Shown: positions 32,439-41,834, counted from the first letter of the stretch. The stretch: 64,000 bases of DNA from Rhodococcus sp. SGAir0479 (GCF_005484805.1 NZ_CP039432.1:4278001-4342000), one strand, 5' to 3'. Notes: a model not told the origin generated them from the sequence alone. Made by a program: numbers and translations.

Positions 32439-34087
32439 TGCCCACGACGAACACCCATGGCACCTTCGTACCGAGACCCAGACTCCGGCACCGGATTCCG
32501 ACATCGCTGCGTCAGCACTGGAAGCTCCTGACGGTGTTCGTCGCGTTCGTGACGATCATGGCCACCGTGTTCGGAACCGCGCGCATCCGCCCGTACATCA
32601 CCGGTGACGCGTCCGTCATCGCGTCGCACATCACCGAGAACGTGGCGGGAACCGTCGACCTGTTCGATCTGTCGGTCGAGCACGAGTTGTCCCTGGACAT
32701 CCCGGCCGCCGAACTGAGCGACATGCTGGCCGCGTACGAGAAGAGCGGCGACAAGAAGTGGGTGAACGCCACCGCCACCATCGACGGCACCGTCGTGACC
32801 GACGTCGCGGTGAGGCTCAAGGGCAACTCGACCCTCACCGGGCTCCGCGGTGACCGAGGCGAAGGCCCGGGTGGCGGGATGCAGCCCCCGGAGGGATTCG
32901 CACCCCCCGCCGGCCTCGGGCTACCCGACGGCCTGACGATGCCCGACGGCGAGATGCCGGAAGGAATCGCGCCGCCGGGCGGCATGGGTGGCCCGGGCGG
33001 CATGGCGTCGGTGTCCGCCGACGACCCGACGACGCTGCCACTGCTGCTGAGCTTCGACAAGTACTTCGACGGCCGGGCCTATCAAGGCCTCACCGAGCTC
33101 TCGGTGCGCCCGGGCACCCCGGTCCTGAACGAGGCGATGGCGTTGACGTTGACCGATGCGACCGATCAACCGACGCAACGGTTCTCGTACTCCGTATACT
33201 CGATCAACGGCGGCGCCACCACCACCCGTCTGCTCCTCGAGCACCCGGACGACGGGTACGCGAACTCTCTGTTCGACTCCGACGGCTACCTGTACAAGGC
33301 CGACGCCAACTCGCGGTTCGCCTACGTGGACGACGACCAGTCCTCGTACTCCGAGCAGTTCGAGCAGATCAACAACGTCGAGTCGGGAAACCTGCAGCCG
33401 ATCATCAACTTCCTCAGGTGGCTGGACGCCGCGGACGACACCGAGTTCGCCGAGGAACTGGACCGGTGGGTGGACGTCGAATCGTTCGCCCGGTACGTCG
33501 CCACGCAGAACCTGCTGGTCAACAGCGACGACATGGCCGGACCCGGGCAGAACTACTACCTCTGGTACGACCTCGACACCGAGAAGATCTCGGTGGTGTC
33601 GTGGGACCTCAACCTGGCGATGACGGGATCGACCGACGCGGGCCCGCAGGACACGGTCTCGATGGGGATGGGGATGGGCGGGGGCGGACCTGGTGCGCGC
33701 GGGGGCGCGCCCGGTGCCGGAAACGAGACCGGCGGCGGTCCTCGGCGCGGAGCCGGAGTTACCCGGGGCGACGGGGGCGACGGGGGCGAGGGAACTCCGG
33801 GAGCCGCACCGCAGGATGGTCAGGGCGGTGGCATGCGCGGCGGCAACACCCTGAAGACCCGCTTCCTCGCATCGTCCGCGTTCACTGCCGTGTACGAGCA
33901 GGTCTACTGGGACCTCTACGACGAGATGTACGCCGGCGGCCGCGCGAACGAGATCCTGGATGCGCTCGCCGACTCCGTTCCCACCAGCGACGGGCTGTCC
34001 GCCGAGGCACTGCAGACCGATGTCGACCGGATGCGTGCGTGGATCGCGGCGCGGACGGCGGCCCTGGCGGCCGCGCGTGCGGCGTGA
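32438..34087 (+). CDS. CotH-family protein kinase-like protein, membrane-anchored
   Basis: The 549-residue protein has one N-terminal membrane helix at about 28-47, placing the rest outside. The CotH domain shows 'VAVRLKGNSTL' (the K-G-N-S block), 'LLLSFDKYFDGRAYQGL', 'YLYKAD', 'YVATQNLLVNSDDM' (catalytic loop) and 'VVSWDLNLAM', the metal-binding W-D-x-N. Two low-complexity inserts rich in Gly, Met and Pro lie at about 145-190 and 410-470. CotH kinases phosphorylate spore coat proteins in Bacillus and relatives act on other surface proteins. How ATP would be available outside is unclear here; polyphosphate from the operon partner is one idea. Confidence 0.82.
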   Translation: MPTTNTHGTFVPRPRLRHRIPTSLRQHWKLLTVFVAFVTIMATVFGTARIRPYITGDASVIASHITENVAGTVDLFDLSVEHELSLDIPAAELSDMLAAYEKSGDKKWVNATATIDGTVVTDVAVRLKGNSTLTGLRGDRGEGPGGGMQPPEGFAPPAGLGLPDGLTMPDGEMPEGIAPPGGMGGPGGMASVSADDPTTLPLLLSFDKYFDGRAYQGLTELSVRPGTPVLNEAMALTLTDATDQPTQRFSYSVYSINGGATTTRLLLEHPDDGYANSLFDSDGYLYKADANSRFAYVDDDQSSYSEQFEQINNVESGNLQPIINFLRWLDAADDTEFAEELDRWVDVESFARYVATQNLLVNSDDMAGPGQNYYLWYDLDTEKISVVSWDLNLAMTGSTDAGPQDTVSMGMGMGGGGPGARGGAPGAGNETGGGPRRGAGVTRGDGGDGGEGTPGAAPQDGQGGGMRGGNTLKTRFLASSAFTAVYEQVYWDLYDEMYAGGRANEILDALADSVPTSDGLSAEALQTDVDRMRAWIAARTAALAAARAA

Positions 34088-34101
34088 GCCCGTGACCGCC
34101 C

Positions 34102-34137
34102 CGTGGGGTGCCCGCCGGATCGACGGGACACCCCACG
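34102..34137. terminator. Hairpin between convergent CotH and aldo/keto reductase genes
   Basis: CGTGGGGTG pairs with CACCCCACG, with CCC/GGG extending the stem after one unpaired base. It lies in the 64 bp between convergent stop codons and can serve both. Confidence 0.65.
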
Positions 34138-34151
34138 CGGGCCCGGTGTGA

Positions 34152-34976
34152 TCAGTTCAGGATGTCGGGATCCGGGCCGGTGCGCAGACCCCGGTCCAGG
34201 CCGCGGATCGCGGCCATCTCCGCGTCGGAGAGCTCGAACCCGAACACGTCGAGATTCTCGCGGATCCGCTCGGGGGTGACCGACTTGGGAATCACGATGT
34301 TGCCGCTCTGCAGGTGCCAACGCAGCACCACCTGCGCGGGCGAGACGCCGTGGGCGCCGGCGACGGACGTGATCGCCTCGTCGCGGAGCACCGCTCCCTG
34401 AGCGAGTGGGCTCCAGGCCTCGGTGGCGATGCCGTGTTCGGCGTGGAAGGCCCGCAGCTCGCTCTGCTGGAGGCCCGGGTGCAGTTCCACCTGGTTGACC
34501 GCCGGCGTGATGCCGGTGTGCTCCAGGAGCCGGCGCAGGTGGGGGACCTGGAAGTTCGACACACCGATCGCCCGAGCGCGCCCGTCGGCGAGGATCTTCT
34601 CGAGCGCCTTGTAGCTGTCCACGAACAGGTTTCGTGCCGGAGTGGGCCAGTGCACGAGGTAGAGATCGACGTAGTCGAGGCCGAGGCGTTCGAGGGAGTC
34701 GTCGAAGGCGGCCAGCGTCCGGTCGTACCCCTGGTCGTCGTTCCACAGCTTGGTCGTGACGAACAGATCGTCGCGGGCCAGGCCGGAGGTGGCGATGGCG
34801 CGGCCGACGCCGCGTTCGTTGCCGTACACGGCGGCGGTGTCGATGCTGCGGTAGCCGGCCTCGAGCGCGCTGGTCACCGCCGCGGTGGTCTCGTCGTCGG
34901 GAATCTGGAAGACGCCGAAGCCCAGTTGCGGCATGGTCACACCGTTGCCGAGTGTCACGTTCGGTACCGAGGTCAT
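34152..34976 (-). CDS. Aldo/keto reductase
   Basis: The 274-residue protein is an AKR of the 2,5-diketogluconate reductase type (AKR5). The tetrad is visible as D45 region 'SIDTAAVYGNE' (Asp and Tyr), the Lys in 'FVTTKLWND' and the His in 'LVHWPTP'; 'IPKSVTPERIREN' binds the NADPH phosphate. It should reduce small aldehydes or ketones in the cytoplasm with NADPH. It lies 42 bp downstream of the MFS exporter gene on the same strand and probably belongs to the same MarR-controlled unit. Confidence 0.9.
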   Translation of the reverse strand: MTSVPNVTLGNGVTMPQLGFGVFQIPDDETTAAVTSALEAGYRSIDTAAVYGNERGVGRAIATSGLARDDLFVTTKLWNDDQGYDRTLAAFDDSLERLGLDYVDLYLVHWPTPARNLFVDSYKALEKILADGRARAIGVSNFQVPHLRRLLEHTGITPAVNQVELHPGLQQSELRAFHAEHGIATEAWSPLAQGAVLRDEAITSVAGAHGVSPAQVVLRWHLQSGNIVIPKSVTPERIRENLDVFGFELSDAEMAAIRGLDRGLRTGPDPDILN

Positions 34977-35018
34977 GAGAGTTCCTTTTCTTGTCGTGTC
35001 GTTACGAAGGGAGGGGGA

Positions 35019-36218
35019 TCAGGACCGGACGGCGACCGCGTCGGCGCTTGCCGAGTGAATTGCGCCGGCGCGGGCGGAGTTTCGCTCGATCCGGTAGGAG
35101 ACGATCGCGAGCACCAGCGCCGCGGCGGCGAGGATCGCACCCACCACGTCGGACGCCGCGTAGCCGAGACCCGCCGAGATCACGAGCCCGCCGAGCCAGG
35201 CGGACAGCGCGTTGCCGAGGTTGAATGCGCCGATGTTGACCGCCGACGCCAGCGTCGGGGCGCCGTGGGCGTGGTCGAGGACGCGCTTCTGCAGCGGCGG
35301 GACGGTTGCGAAACCCAGTGCGCCGATGAGGAACACGGCGACGACGGTGGCGATCTTGTCCGATGCCAGGGCGGCGAACGCGCCCAGGACCACCGCGAGA
35401 CCGGCCAGTGCGATGCACAGCATCGGCATCAGCCTGCGGTCCGCGAAGCGGCCGCCGACGAGGTTGCCCACCACCATGCCGAGACCGAAGATCACCATCA
35501 GCCAGGTGACCGAGGATTCTGCGAATCCACCGACCTCGGTCGCCATCGGCGCGATGTACGTGATCGCCGCGAACACCCCGCCGAAGCCCAGGACGGTCAT
35601 CGCCATCGCCAGGATCACCTGCACGTTGCGAAAGGCCGCCAGCTCGTGCCGCAGGCGTACGCCCTCCGGCGCGGGGGCGTCGGGGATGAACCTGGCGACA
35701 CCGAGCAGGCCGAGCACGCCCAGGGCGGCGACGATCAGGAAGGTCACCCGCCAGCCGGCGGTCTGGCCCACGAAGGTGCCGGCGGGGACGCCGACGACGT
35801 TCGCGACGGTCAGGCCCGTGAACATCATGGCGATGGCGCCGGCCCTCTTCTGCGGCGCCACCAGTTCGGCCGCCACGACGGAGCCGATGCCGAAGAAGGC
35901 GCCGTGGGCCAGTGACGCCACCACCCGGCCCGCCAGCATGACCGGGAAGACCGGGGCCACCGCGGACACCACGTTGCCGAGGATGAACAGCCCCATGAGC
36001 AGCATGAGCATGTTCTTGCGGGAGATCCTGGTCCCGAGGATCGTCATGATCGGCGCTCCGGCCATGACGCCCAGGGCGTAGCCGGTGACCAGGTAGCCGG
36101 CGGTGGGAACCGAGACCCCGAGGTCCGCGCCCACCTGGGGGAGCAGGCCCATGATCACGAATTCCGTGGTGCCGATACCGAAGGCGCCCATGGCCAGGGC
36201 GAGCAGAGCGAGCGGCAT
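35019..36218 (-). CDS. MFS exporter of the AraJ/DHA1 type
   Basis: The 399-residue protein has twelve hydrophobic helices, the N-terminal 'FGIGTTEFVIMGLLP' that marks the AraJ/CmlA-like sugar or drug efflux group, and 'GTRISRKNML' as loop 2-3 motif. It likely exports arabinose-like sugars, drugs or metabolites by proton antiport. The ATG start gives the family length. A TTGCAA/TATTGT promoter with 18-base spacing lies upstream on the minus strand, inside the TTGCA repeats shared with the divergent MarR gene. Confidence 0.9.
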   Translation of the reverse strand: MPLALLALAMGAFGIGTTEFVIMGLLPQVGADLGVSVPTAGYLVTGYALGVMAGAPIMTILGTRISRKNMLMLLMGLFILGNVVSAVAPVFPVMLAGRVVASLAHGAFFGIGSVVAAELVAPQKRAGAIAMMFTGLTVANVVGVPAGTFVGQTAGWRVTFLIVAALGVLGLLGVARFIPDAPAPEGVRLRHELAAFRNVQVILAMAMTVLGFGGVFAAITYIAPMATEVGGFAESSVTWLMVIFGLGMVVGNLVGGRFADRRLMPMLCIALAGLAVVLGAFAALASDKIATVVAVFLIGALGFATVPPLQKRVLDHAHGAPTLASAVNIGAFNLGNALSAWLGGLVISAGLGYAASDVVGAILAAAALVLAIVSYRIERNSARAGAIHSASADAVAVRS

Positions 36219-36281
36219 GAGGGGGTCCTTCTGACGGGTGGATCCGAGGCGCGAAGCGTAGGTGCGCGAACGCCGTTTACA

Positions 36282-36330
36282 TGCAATGACAATAGTTGCA
36301 GACGATGGCTAGTTGCAAACGCGGGTATAG
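36282..36330. promoter_or_regulatory. Divergent promoter with TTGCA operator repeats
   Basis: TGCAA (36282) and TTGCA (36296), then TTGCAA (36312), form inverted and direct repeats (ATAGTTGCA and CTAGTTGCA) between the MFS and MarR genes. Minus-strand TTGCAA and TATTGT boxes for the exporter lie inside them, and TATAGT near 36326 may be the -10 for MarR. A MarR dimer bound here could block both genes. Confidence 0.45.
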
Positions 36331-36397
36331 TGAGCTGCATGACTGCTCGGCCGATCCGCCGCCGACGCTTCCTGCCGATTCCCCAGAGGAGCCGACC

Positions 36398-36865
36398 ATG
36401 ACCGCCACCGATCCGGCGATGACCGCACTGGCGCACAGCTGGTCGGCGCTGTCCCTGCTGCACGGACGCATCGAGGGCAAGGTCGAGCGGGCGCTGCAGT
36501 CGGCGCACCGACTGAGTGCGCGCGAGTACTCGCTCCTCGATGTGCTCGGCCGTCAGCACGACGGCGAGGGCGGCCATCTGCAGATGCGGCAGGTCGCCGA
36601 CTCCGTCGTGCTCAGCCAGAGCGCCACCACCCGGCTGGTGACCCGGCTCGAGGAACGCGGTCTGCTCTCGCGCTACCTGTGCCCCACCGACCGACGCGGC
36701 ATCTACACCGACGTCACCGACGCGGGCCGGCAACTGCTCGAGGACGCGCGCCCCACCCACAACGCCGCGCTGCGGGAGGCGCTGGACCAGGCGGGCGACG
36801 ACCCGGTTCTCGCGCCGCTGGTGCGCGCGCTCGAGCAGTTGCAGAGCTCCGCTCCGTCGGCCTGA
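36398..36865 (+). CDS. MarR-family regulator of the divergent MFS exporter
   Basis: The 155-residue protein has the MarR winged helix: 'LSAREYSLLDVLGRQ', 'MRQVADSVVLSQSATTRLV' as helix-turn-helix and 'PTDRRGIYTDVTDAG' as wing. I start it at the ATG preceded by AGAGGA seven bases upstream; an in-frame ATG 34 codons earlier would add a cysteine-containing extension across the operator and is less likely. It is divergent from the exporter and aldo/keto reductase genes and most likely represses them until a toxic ligand binds. Confidence 0.88.
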   Translation: MTATDPAMTALAHSWSALSLLHGRIEGKVERALQSAHRLSAREYSLLDVLGRQHDGEGGHLQMRQVADSVVLSQSATTRLVTRLEERGLLSRYLCPTDRRGIYTDVTDAGRQLLEDARPTHNAALREALDQAGDDPVLAPLVRALEQLQSSAPSA

Positions 36866-37096
36866 TCGCCCTGCCGGGGCCCTCCCGGCCGCCGGTGTAA
36901 CGAAGTCGACTCGGCCGCCTCGGGTGGCCCGGTCGAGGGTGTGAACCCGCTGGTCAGCGGGCCGATCGTCGGATCGCGCCGAGGCGCCGACCAGGGCTTC
37001 TTCGTTTGAGTCGTGCACAGGGCTCGATTACGGTTTTGAATCGAAACGCACTCCGAAACCGCCGAGCCGCCTGAAGCGGAACGCGGTCGCGCACGC

Positions 37097-38947
37097 ATGC
37101 GCGCCGGTAGTCCTGTGTCCACGGAATCGAAGGGAACCGCGTTGACAGCAATCCGAAACGCGTGGCGCGGGCTGCGCAAGCCGGTGTTCGTCCCGGCGTC
37201 GTTGGTCATCCTCGCGATGATCGTTTTCGCCGTGGCCTACTCGGGAACGGCCGGCGACGCGTTCGCGCAGCTCAACACCGCCATCACGGACGGCGTGGGC
37301 TGGTGGTACATCCTGGTCGCCACCGGCTTCGTGCTGTTCGCGTTGTACTGCGGGCTCTCCCGCGTCGGCAACCTCAGGCTCGGGGACGACGACGAGAAGC
37401 CGGAGTTCGGACTGCTGTCGTGGTTCGCGATGCTCTTCAGCGCCGGCATGGGAATCGGCCTGGTCTTCTACGGCGTCGCCGAGCCACTGTCGCACTACGT
37501 GAATCCCCCTGAGGCGGGCCGGGTTCCGGGTTCGACCGATGCCGCGGCCAATCAGGCGATGGAGCTCACACTCTTCCACTGGGGTTTGCACGCGTGGGCG
37601 ATCTACGTGGTGGTCGGCCTGGGTCTGGCCTACATGACCTACCGCAAGGGGCGGCCGCTGTCGATCCGATGGTTGCTCGAACCGCTGTTCGGGCGTCGAC
37701 GGATCGAGGGCCCGCTCGGGCACGCCATCGACGCGATCGCGATCGTCGGCACCCTGTTCGGCGTCGCGACGTCGTTGGGCTTCGGCGTGCAGCAGATCTC
37801 GGCGGGTCTCGAGTACCTGGGCTGGGTGCAGCCGAACAACTGGTTCGTGATCGGGCTCATCGCCGTCGTCACCGGCCTGGCGACCTTCTCCGTCGTCAGC
37901 GGCGTGACCAAGGGGCTGCGCTGGCTGTCGAACATCAACATGGCGCTGGCGGCCGGGCTGGCCCTGTTCGTACTGCTGCTGGGCCCGACGCTGTTCCTCA
38001 TGCAGTCGTGGGTGCAGAACCTCGGTGGCTACGTCCAGGCATTCCCCAAGATGATGCTCCGCACGTCGCCGTTCGCCGACGACGGCTGGGCGGGCACCTG
38101 GACGATCTTCTACTGGGGCTGGTGGATGAGCTGGGCGCCGTTCGTCGGCATGTTCATCGCCCGCATCTCGCGGGGCCGCACCATCCGGGAATTCGTCTTC
38201 GGAGTGCTGCTGGCCCCGACCCTCATCGGGTCGCTGTGGTTCACGATCTTCGGCGACGCGGGCATCCTTCGGCAGCGCAACGACGGGGACATGACCGGCG
38301 CCGACGGTTCGGTCGACACCAACACCACGCTGTTCCACCTGCTCGACGGGATGCCGCTGGCGACGGTGACGAGTGTGCTCGCGATCGTGGTGGTGCTGTT
38401 CTTCTTCGTCACCTCCGCGGACTCCGGCTCGCTGGTGATCGACATCCTCTCGGCGGGAGGCAATCTCGAGACGCCGAAGGTGACGCGGGTGTACTGGTCG
38501 GTGCTCGAGGGTGTCGCGGCCGCCGTGCTGCTGCTCGTGGGCGGTGCGGGATCGCTGACGGCGCTCCAGACGGCGTCGATCGCGACCGCGGTGCCGTTTT
38601 CGATCATCATGGTGCTGGCGTGCGTGTCGATGCTCAAGGCGTTCCGCTACGAGCTCGCGACGACGCCGCGCTACCTGCGGGTTTCGACGCGTGTCGCCAC
38701 CGACGGCGAGAACGGTGCGGCCCGGGTTCCGGTGCGCGCCGCGCGCATCCAGGGCGTCTCGGCGACCCTGGCCGGGCTGCCCCCGACCGGTGCGTCCGGG
38801 GGCGGCGGTGTCCGGGACGGCCACTTCGTCGTGGCCGTGCACGAGCTCCCCTCGCACGCGGTGGACGTCGACCCCGCGACCGGGGAGATGCAGCATTCCC
38901 CGGAGTCCCGGGCCGCGGATCCACTGCCGGACCACGCGGACCGGTGA
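37097..38947 (+). CDS. BCCT-family betaine/choline/carnitine transporter
   Basis: The 616-residue protein has twelve hydrophobic helices and the BCCT signature 'YWGWWMSWAPFVGMFIARIS' followed by R-G-R-T-I-R-E-F. 'GMGIGLVFYGVAEPLSHY' is the glycine-rich TM3 stretch that binds sodium or substrate. It should import compatible solutes or their precursors with sodium or protons. A hydrophilic C-terminal tail of about 80 residues may sense osmotic state as in BetP. The ATG at 37097 is weakly supported; a TTG at 37142 preceded by AAGGGA would remove 15 residues and may be the true start. It converges on the nucleotidase gene with six bases between. Confidence 0.88.
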   Translation: MRAGSPVSTESKGTALTAIRNAWRGLRKPVFVPASLVILAMIVFAVAYSGTAGDAFAQLNTAITDGVGWWYILVATGFVLFALYCGLSRVGNLRLGDDDEKPEFGLLSWFAMLFSAGMGIGLVFYGVAEPLSHYVNPPEAGRVPGSTDAAANQAMELTLFHWGLHAWAIYVVVGLGLAYMTYRKGRPLSIRWLLEPLFGRRRIEGPLGHAIDAIAIVGTLFGVATSLGFGVQQISAGLEYLGWVQPNNWFVIGLIAVVTGLATFSVVSGVTKGLRWLSNINMALAAGLALFVLLLGPTLFLMQSWVQNLGGYVQAFPKMMLRTSPFADDGWAGTWTIFYWGWWMSWAPFVGMFIARISRGRTIREFVFGVLLAPTLIGSLWFTIFGDAGILRQRNDGDMTGADGSVDTNTTLFHLLDGMPLATVTSVLAIVVVLFFFVTSADSGSLVIDILSAGGNLETPKVTRVYWSVLEGVAAAVLLLVGGAGSLTALQTASIATAVPFSIIMVLACVSMLKAFRYELATTPRYLRVSTRVATDGENGAARVPVRAARIQGVSATLAGLPPTGASGGGGVRDGHFVVAVHELPSHAVDVDPATGEMQHSPESRAADPLPDHADR

Positions 38948-38953
38948 GTCGGG

Positions 38954-40678
38954 TCAGTTGGGCGCCGAGATCGCGATGCGGCCCGGTGTGGGCGGCGCGA
39001 CGGGGGAGTGGGCCCGCAGGTAGCCGGTGAGCGCGTCGAGATCGGTTCCGGCGGAGGCGGGTTCGGTGCCGCCGCGCAGTGCCGTGAACCCGTCGCCGCC
39101 GTCGGCGAGGAACTTGTTGACGGCCACCCGGTAGCTCCCGGCCGGGGCGACCGGGGCGCCGGCGACGCGGATGTCGGCGATGCGGGATCCCACCGGGGCG
39201 CTGCGGTCGATGCGGTAGGTGAGCGAGGCCGACGGTGCCAGGATCAGCTCGGCCGCGGAGCCGTCCGCCCGCGGCTGGAACTGCTGCTCCAGGACCGCCC
39301 GCAGCTGGGCCCCGCTCAGCGTGCGGACCTCGAGCGAGTTGACGAACGGCTGCACCTGGTACGCGTCGCCGTAGGTGGTGGTGCCGTCGGCGTCGAACAG
39401 CAGATCGGCGCGGATGCCGCCGGGATTGGTGAGCGCCAGCTGCGCCCCGCGCTCCCGCGCCGCCGCGAGCTGGGCGTCGGCGATCAGGTTGCCGAGCGGG
39501 CTCTCCCCGCCCGGGCCCGGCTCGCGGGTGATGTCCGCGGTCACCGCGCCCACCGGCCGCTGCGCCACCGCGTCCGACTGGGTGCTCGCGCGCGCGACCA
39601 TCTCGGCCACCTGCGGGTCGGGTGCGATGTCGTGGGTGACCACCTGGTTGAAGGCCTGGGTGCGCTCGCGGTTCACCTCGCCGGTCGCGCGGTCGACGCT
39701 CAGGTCCACCACCGAGACGATCCGGCCGTGGGACGCGGCCTGCATCACCGGGCGGGGATTGCCGGCCGGGTCGTCGATCGTGCAGTTGAACTGGGTGTGG
39801 CTGTCCGCGGTGAAGATCGCGTCCACCTCGGGGGTGGCGCGGGTCGCGACCGTCAGCGCGGGGCTGTCGGTGAGGTCGCAGGAGTTGGGGCCACCGGTCG
39901 CCCGCTCGTCGCCGCGGTGCAGCAGCACCACGATCGCCCGCACGCCCAGGAAGCTCAGCGTGGCCGCGGTCCGGTCGATCGCGGCCAGTTCGTCGTCGAA
40001 CCGCAGACCCGCGACGCCGTCGACCGCCACCTTCGCGGGGGCGTTGGACGGTGCCACCCCGATGACCCCGACGGGCACCCCGTCGACGTAGTTCACCGCG
40101 AACGGGAGGGTGCCGGGCGTGCCGTCCGTGGCCGTCATGTTCGCGGCGAGCAGCGGGAAATCGGTGCCGCCGAACGTCGCCTCGAACTGGCAGCCGTCGA
40201 CCGGATGGCATCCACCGGCCTGCATGCGGCGCAGTTCGTCCACGCCCTCGTCGAGCTCGTGGGTGCCGATGGAGGCGGCGTCGACGCCCATGGTGTTCAG
40301 CAGCCGCACGGTCGGTTCGTCGTGAAACAGTGCCGACTCGATCGGCGACGACCCCCAGCTGTCGCCGACGGAGTACAGCAACGAGTTGGGGGACTGGCCG
40401 CGCAACTGTCGAACGTACGCGGCCAGGTAGGCCGCGCCGCCGGCATCGGTGGAGGGCCCGTCCGGGCGGGAGACCTGGGCGCGGGCACCCTTCGGCGGCT
40501 GCAGGCTGCCGTGCAAGTCGTTGATCGCCAGCAGCCGCACCGGCACGGTGTCGGCGTTCGCCGGCTTCGCGTCGGCGACGTGGACGCCCCCACTCAGGCC
40601 GAGGACCACCGCCGCCGCCAGAGCGGACGCCCGGCCGCGACCGCGGCGTTCGGACAATTCCCCTGCAGGTCGGCACAC
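38954..40678 (-). CDS. Secreted 5'-nucleotidase/2',3'-cyclic phosphodiesterase family protein
   Basis: The 574-residue product has a signal peptide (Arg-rich start, hydrophobic core near 18-35, 'ADAKPANA' cleavage region) and the UshA-type two-domain plan. The metallophosphatase domain shows 'AINDLHGSL' and 'SVGDSWG' metal motifs and 'LLHRGDE'. In place of the usual G-N-H-E it has G-T-H-E ('IGTHELDEG'), so one metal-site Asn is changed. The C-terminal nucleotide-binding domain has 'TNPGGIRADL' and 'DGGDGFTAL'. It should release phosphate from nucleotides outside the cell. The GTG start was chosen because it gives a compact signal peptide; the exact start is uncertain. Confidence 0.85.
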   Translation of the reverse strand: MCRPAGELSERRGRGRASALAAAVVLGLSGGVHVADAKPANADTVPVRLLAINDLHGSLQPPKGARAQVSRPDGPSTDAGGAAYLAAYVRQLRGQSPNSLLYSVGDSWGSSPIESALFHDEPTVRLLNTMGVDAASIGTHELDEGVDELRRMQAGGCHPVDGCQFEATFGGTDFPLLAANMTATDGTPGTLPFAVNYVDGVPVGVIGVAPSNAPAKVAVDGVAGLRFDDELAAIDRTAATLSFLGVRAIVVLLHRGDERATGGPNSCDLTDSPALTVATRATPEVDAIFTADSHTQFNCTIDDPAGNPRPVMQAASHGRIVSVVDLSVDRATGEVNRERTQAFNQVVTHDIAPDPQVAEMVARASTQSDAVAQRPVGAVTADITREPGPGGESPLGNLIADAQLAAARERGAQLALTNPGGIRADLLFDADGTTTYGDAYQVQPFVNSLEVRTLSGAQLRAVLEQQFQPRADGSAAELILAPSASLTYRIDRSAPVGSRIADIRVAGAPVAPAGSYRVAVNKFLADGGDGFTALRGGTEPASAGTDLDALTGYLRAHSPVAPPTPGRIAISAPN

Positions 40679-40736
40679 GGCCCTGAGTTTGCCAACGATC
40701 CGGCCACGAGGGGAACGCTGCGGGGTAACGGTTGAA

Positions 40737-41822
40737 TTACGCGGAGGGCGACGGGGCCGGCACGCCCGCGAGCTCGAGCGCCGCCGGGGAGGTCGCGAAC
40801 GCGAGGTACGCGTCATTCTCGTGCGGGTCGCCGATCGTGATCCGCACACCGTCGGTGCCGTACGGGCGGATCAGCACGCCGGCCTCCGCGCTGGCCTCGC
40901 CGTAGGCGGCGGACCGCTCGCCCAGCGGCAGCCACACGAAGTTGGCCTGCGTCTCCGGGACCTCGTAACCGGCGGCGCGGAGGGCGTCGCGGACCCGGTC
41001 GCGCTCGGCGACCACGTCGTGGGTGCGGCGCAGCAGCTCGTCCCGGGCGTCCAGGCACGCGATCGCGGCGGCCTGGCCGACGGCGTTGACGCTGAAGGTG
41101 ATGTGCACCTTCGCCAACGCGGTGACGATCGCCGGGTCGGCGATCGCGTAGCCGACCCGGACGCCCGCGAGTCCGTACGCCTTGGAGAAGGTGCGCAGCA
41201 CCACCACGTTGCGGCGGGTGCGGGCGAACTCGACACCGTCGACCCCGGAGCGGTTGTACTCGAAGTACGCCTCGTCGAGCGCGACCACCACGTGCGCCGG
41301 GACGGCGTCGAGGAAGCGCTCGAGCTCTTCCCGGCTCAGAGCGGTGCCGGTGGGGTTGTTGGGGTTGCACACGAAGATCAGCCGGGTGCGGTCGGTGACC
41401 GCCGCCAGCATCGCGTCCAGGTCGTGGCCGTGCTCGGGGGTGAGCGGCACCGGCACCGCCTCGGCGCCCGCCACCTTGGTCACCACCGGGTACGCCTCGA
41501 AGGAGCGCCACGCGTAGACGACCTCGTCGCCCTCGTTGCACGTCGCCTGCACCAGTTCCTGGCACAGTGCCACCGAGCCGCACCCGGTGGCAATGTTCTC
41601 GGCCGGCACGTCCAACGCCTCCGACAGCGCGCGGACCAGCGCGGCCGCGGTGTTGTCGGGGTAGCGGTTCGCCAGCGCCGCCGCGTCCGCGATGGCCTGG
41701 GCGACGCCGGGCAACGGACCCTGCGTCGTCTCGTTGCTGGCGAGCTTGATCGCCCCGGGATAACTGCGGCCCGGCACGTAGGTGGGGATGGAAGCGAGGT
41801 CGGCGCGGGTCACGGGGGTCAC
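40737..41822 (-). CDS. HisC/Pat-type aminotransferase
   Basis: The 361-residue fold type I PLP enzyme has 'LASNETTQGPLPG', 'VALDEAYFEY' (pyridine Asp), the PLP lysine in 'TFSKAYGLAGVRVGY' and the substrate arginine in 'DGVRITIGDP'. This is the HisC2/Pat group, which transaminates histidinol phosphate or aromatic keto acids such as prephenate-derived phenylpyruvate. A separate his operon is not visible, so an aromatic role is favoured. Two GTG starts three codons apart are possible; the first sits six bases after CATAAT and so may be leaderless. It is divergent from the dienelactone-hydrolase-like gene. Confidence 0.87.
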   Translation of the reverse strand: MTPVTRADLASIPTYVPGRSYPGAIKLASNETTQGPLPGVAQAIADAAALANRYPDNTAAALVRALSEALDVPAENIATGCGSVALCQELVQATCNEGDEVVYAWRSFEAYPVVTKVAGAEAVPVPLTPEHGHDLDAMLAAVTDRTRLIFVCNPNNPTGTALSREELERFLDAVPAHVVVALDEAYFEYNRSGVDGVEFARTRRNVVVLRTFSKAYGLAGVRVGYAIADPAIVTALAKVHITFSVNAVGQAAAIACLDARDELLRRTHDVVAERDRVRDALRAAGYEVPETQANFVWLPLGERSAAYGEASAEAGVLIRPYGTDGVRITIGDPHENDAYLAFATSPAALELAGVPAPSPSA

Positions 41823-41828
41823 GATGCG

Positions 41829-41834
41829 ATTATG
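41829..41834 (-). promoter_or_regulatory. -10 box of the HisC/Pat gene
   Basis: On the minus strand CATAAT lies six bases before the GTG at 41822, matching a leaderless start. No -35 box was identified. Confidence 0.35.

Noticed and set aside
33640-33840. Glycine/arginine-rich tract as a possible separate gene
   Set aside because: It stays in frame within the CotH gene and has no start or ribosome site of its own.
36296-36397. N-terminal extension of the MarR regulator from ATG 36296
   Set aside because: It runs over the operator region and has no ribosome site, whereas ATG 36398 has AGAGGA at seven bases and starts just before the conserved domain.
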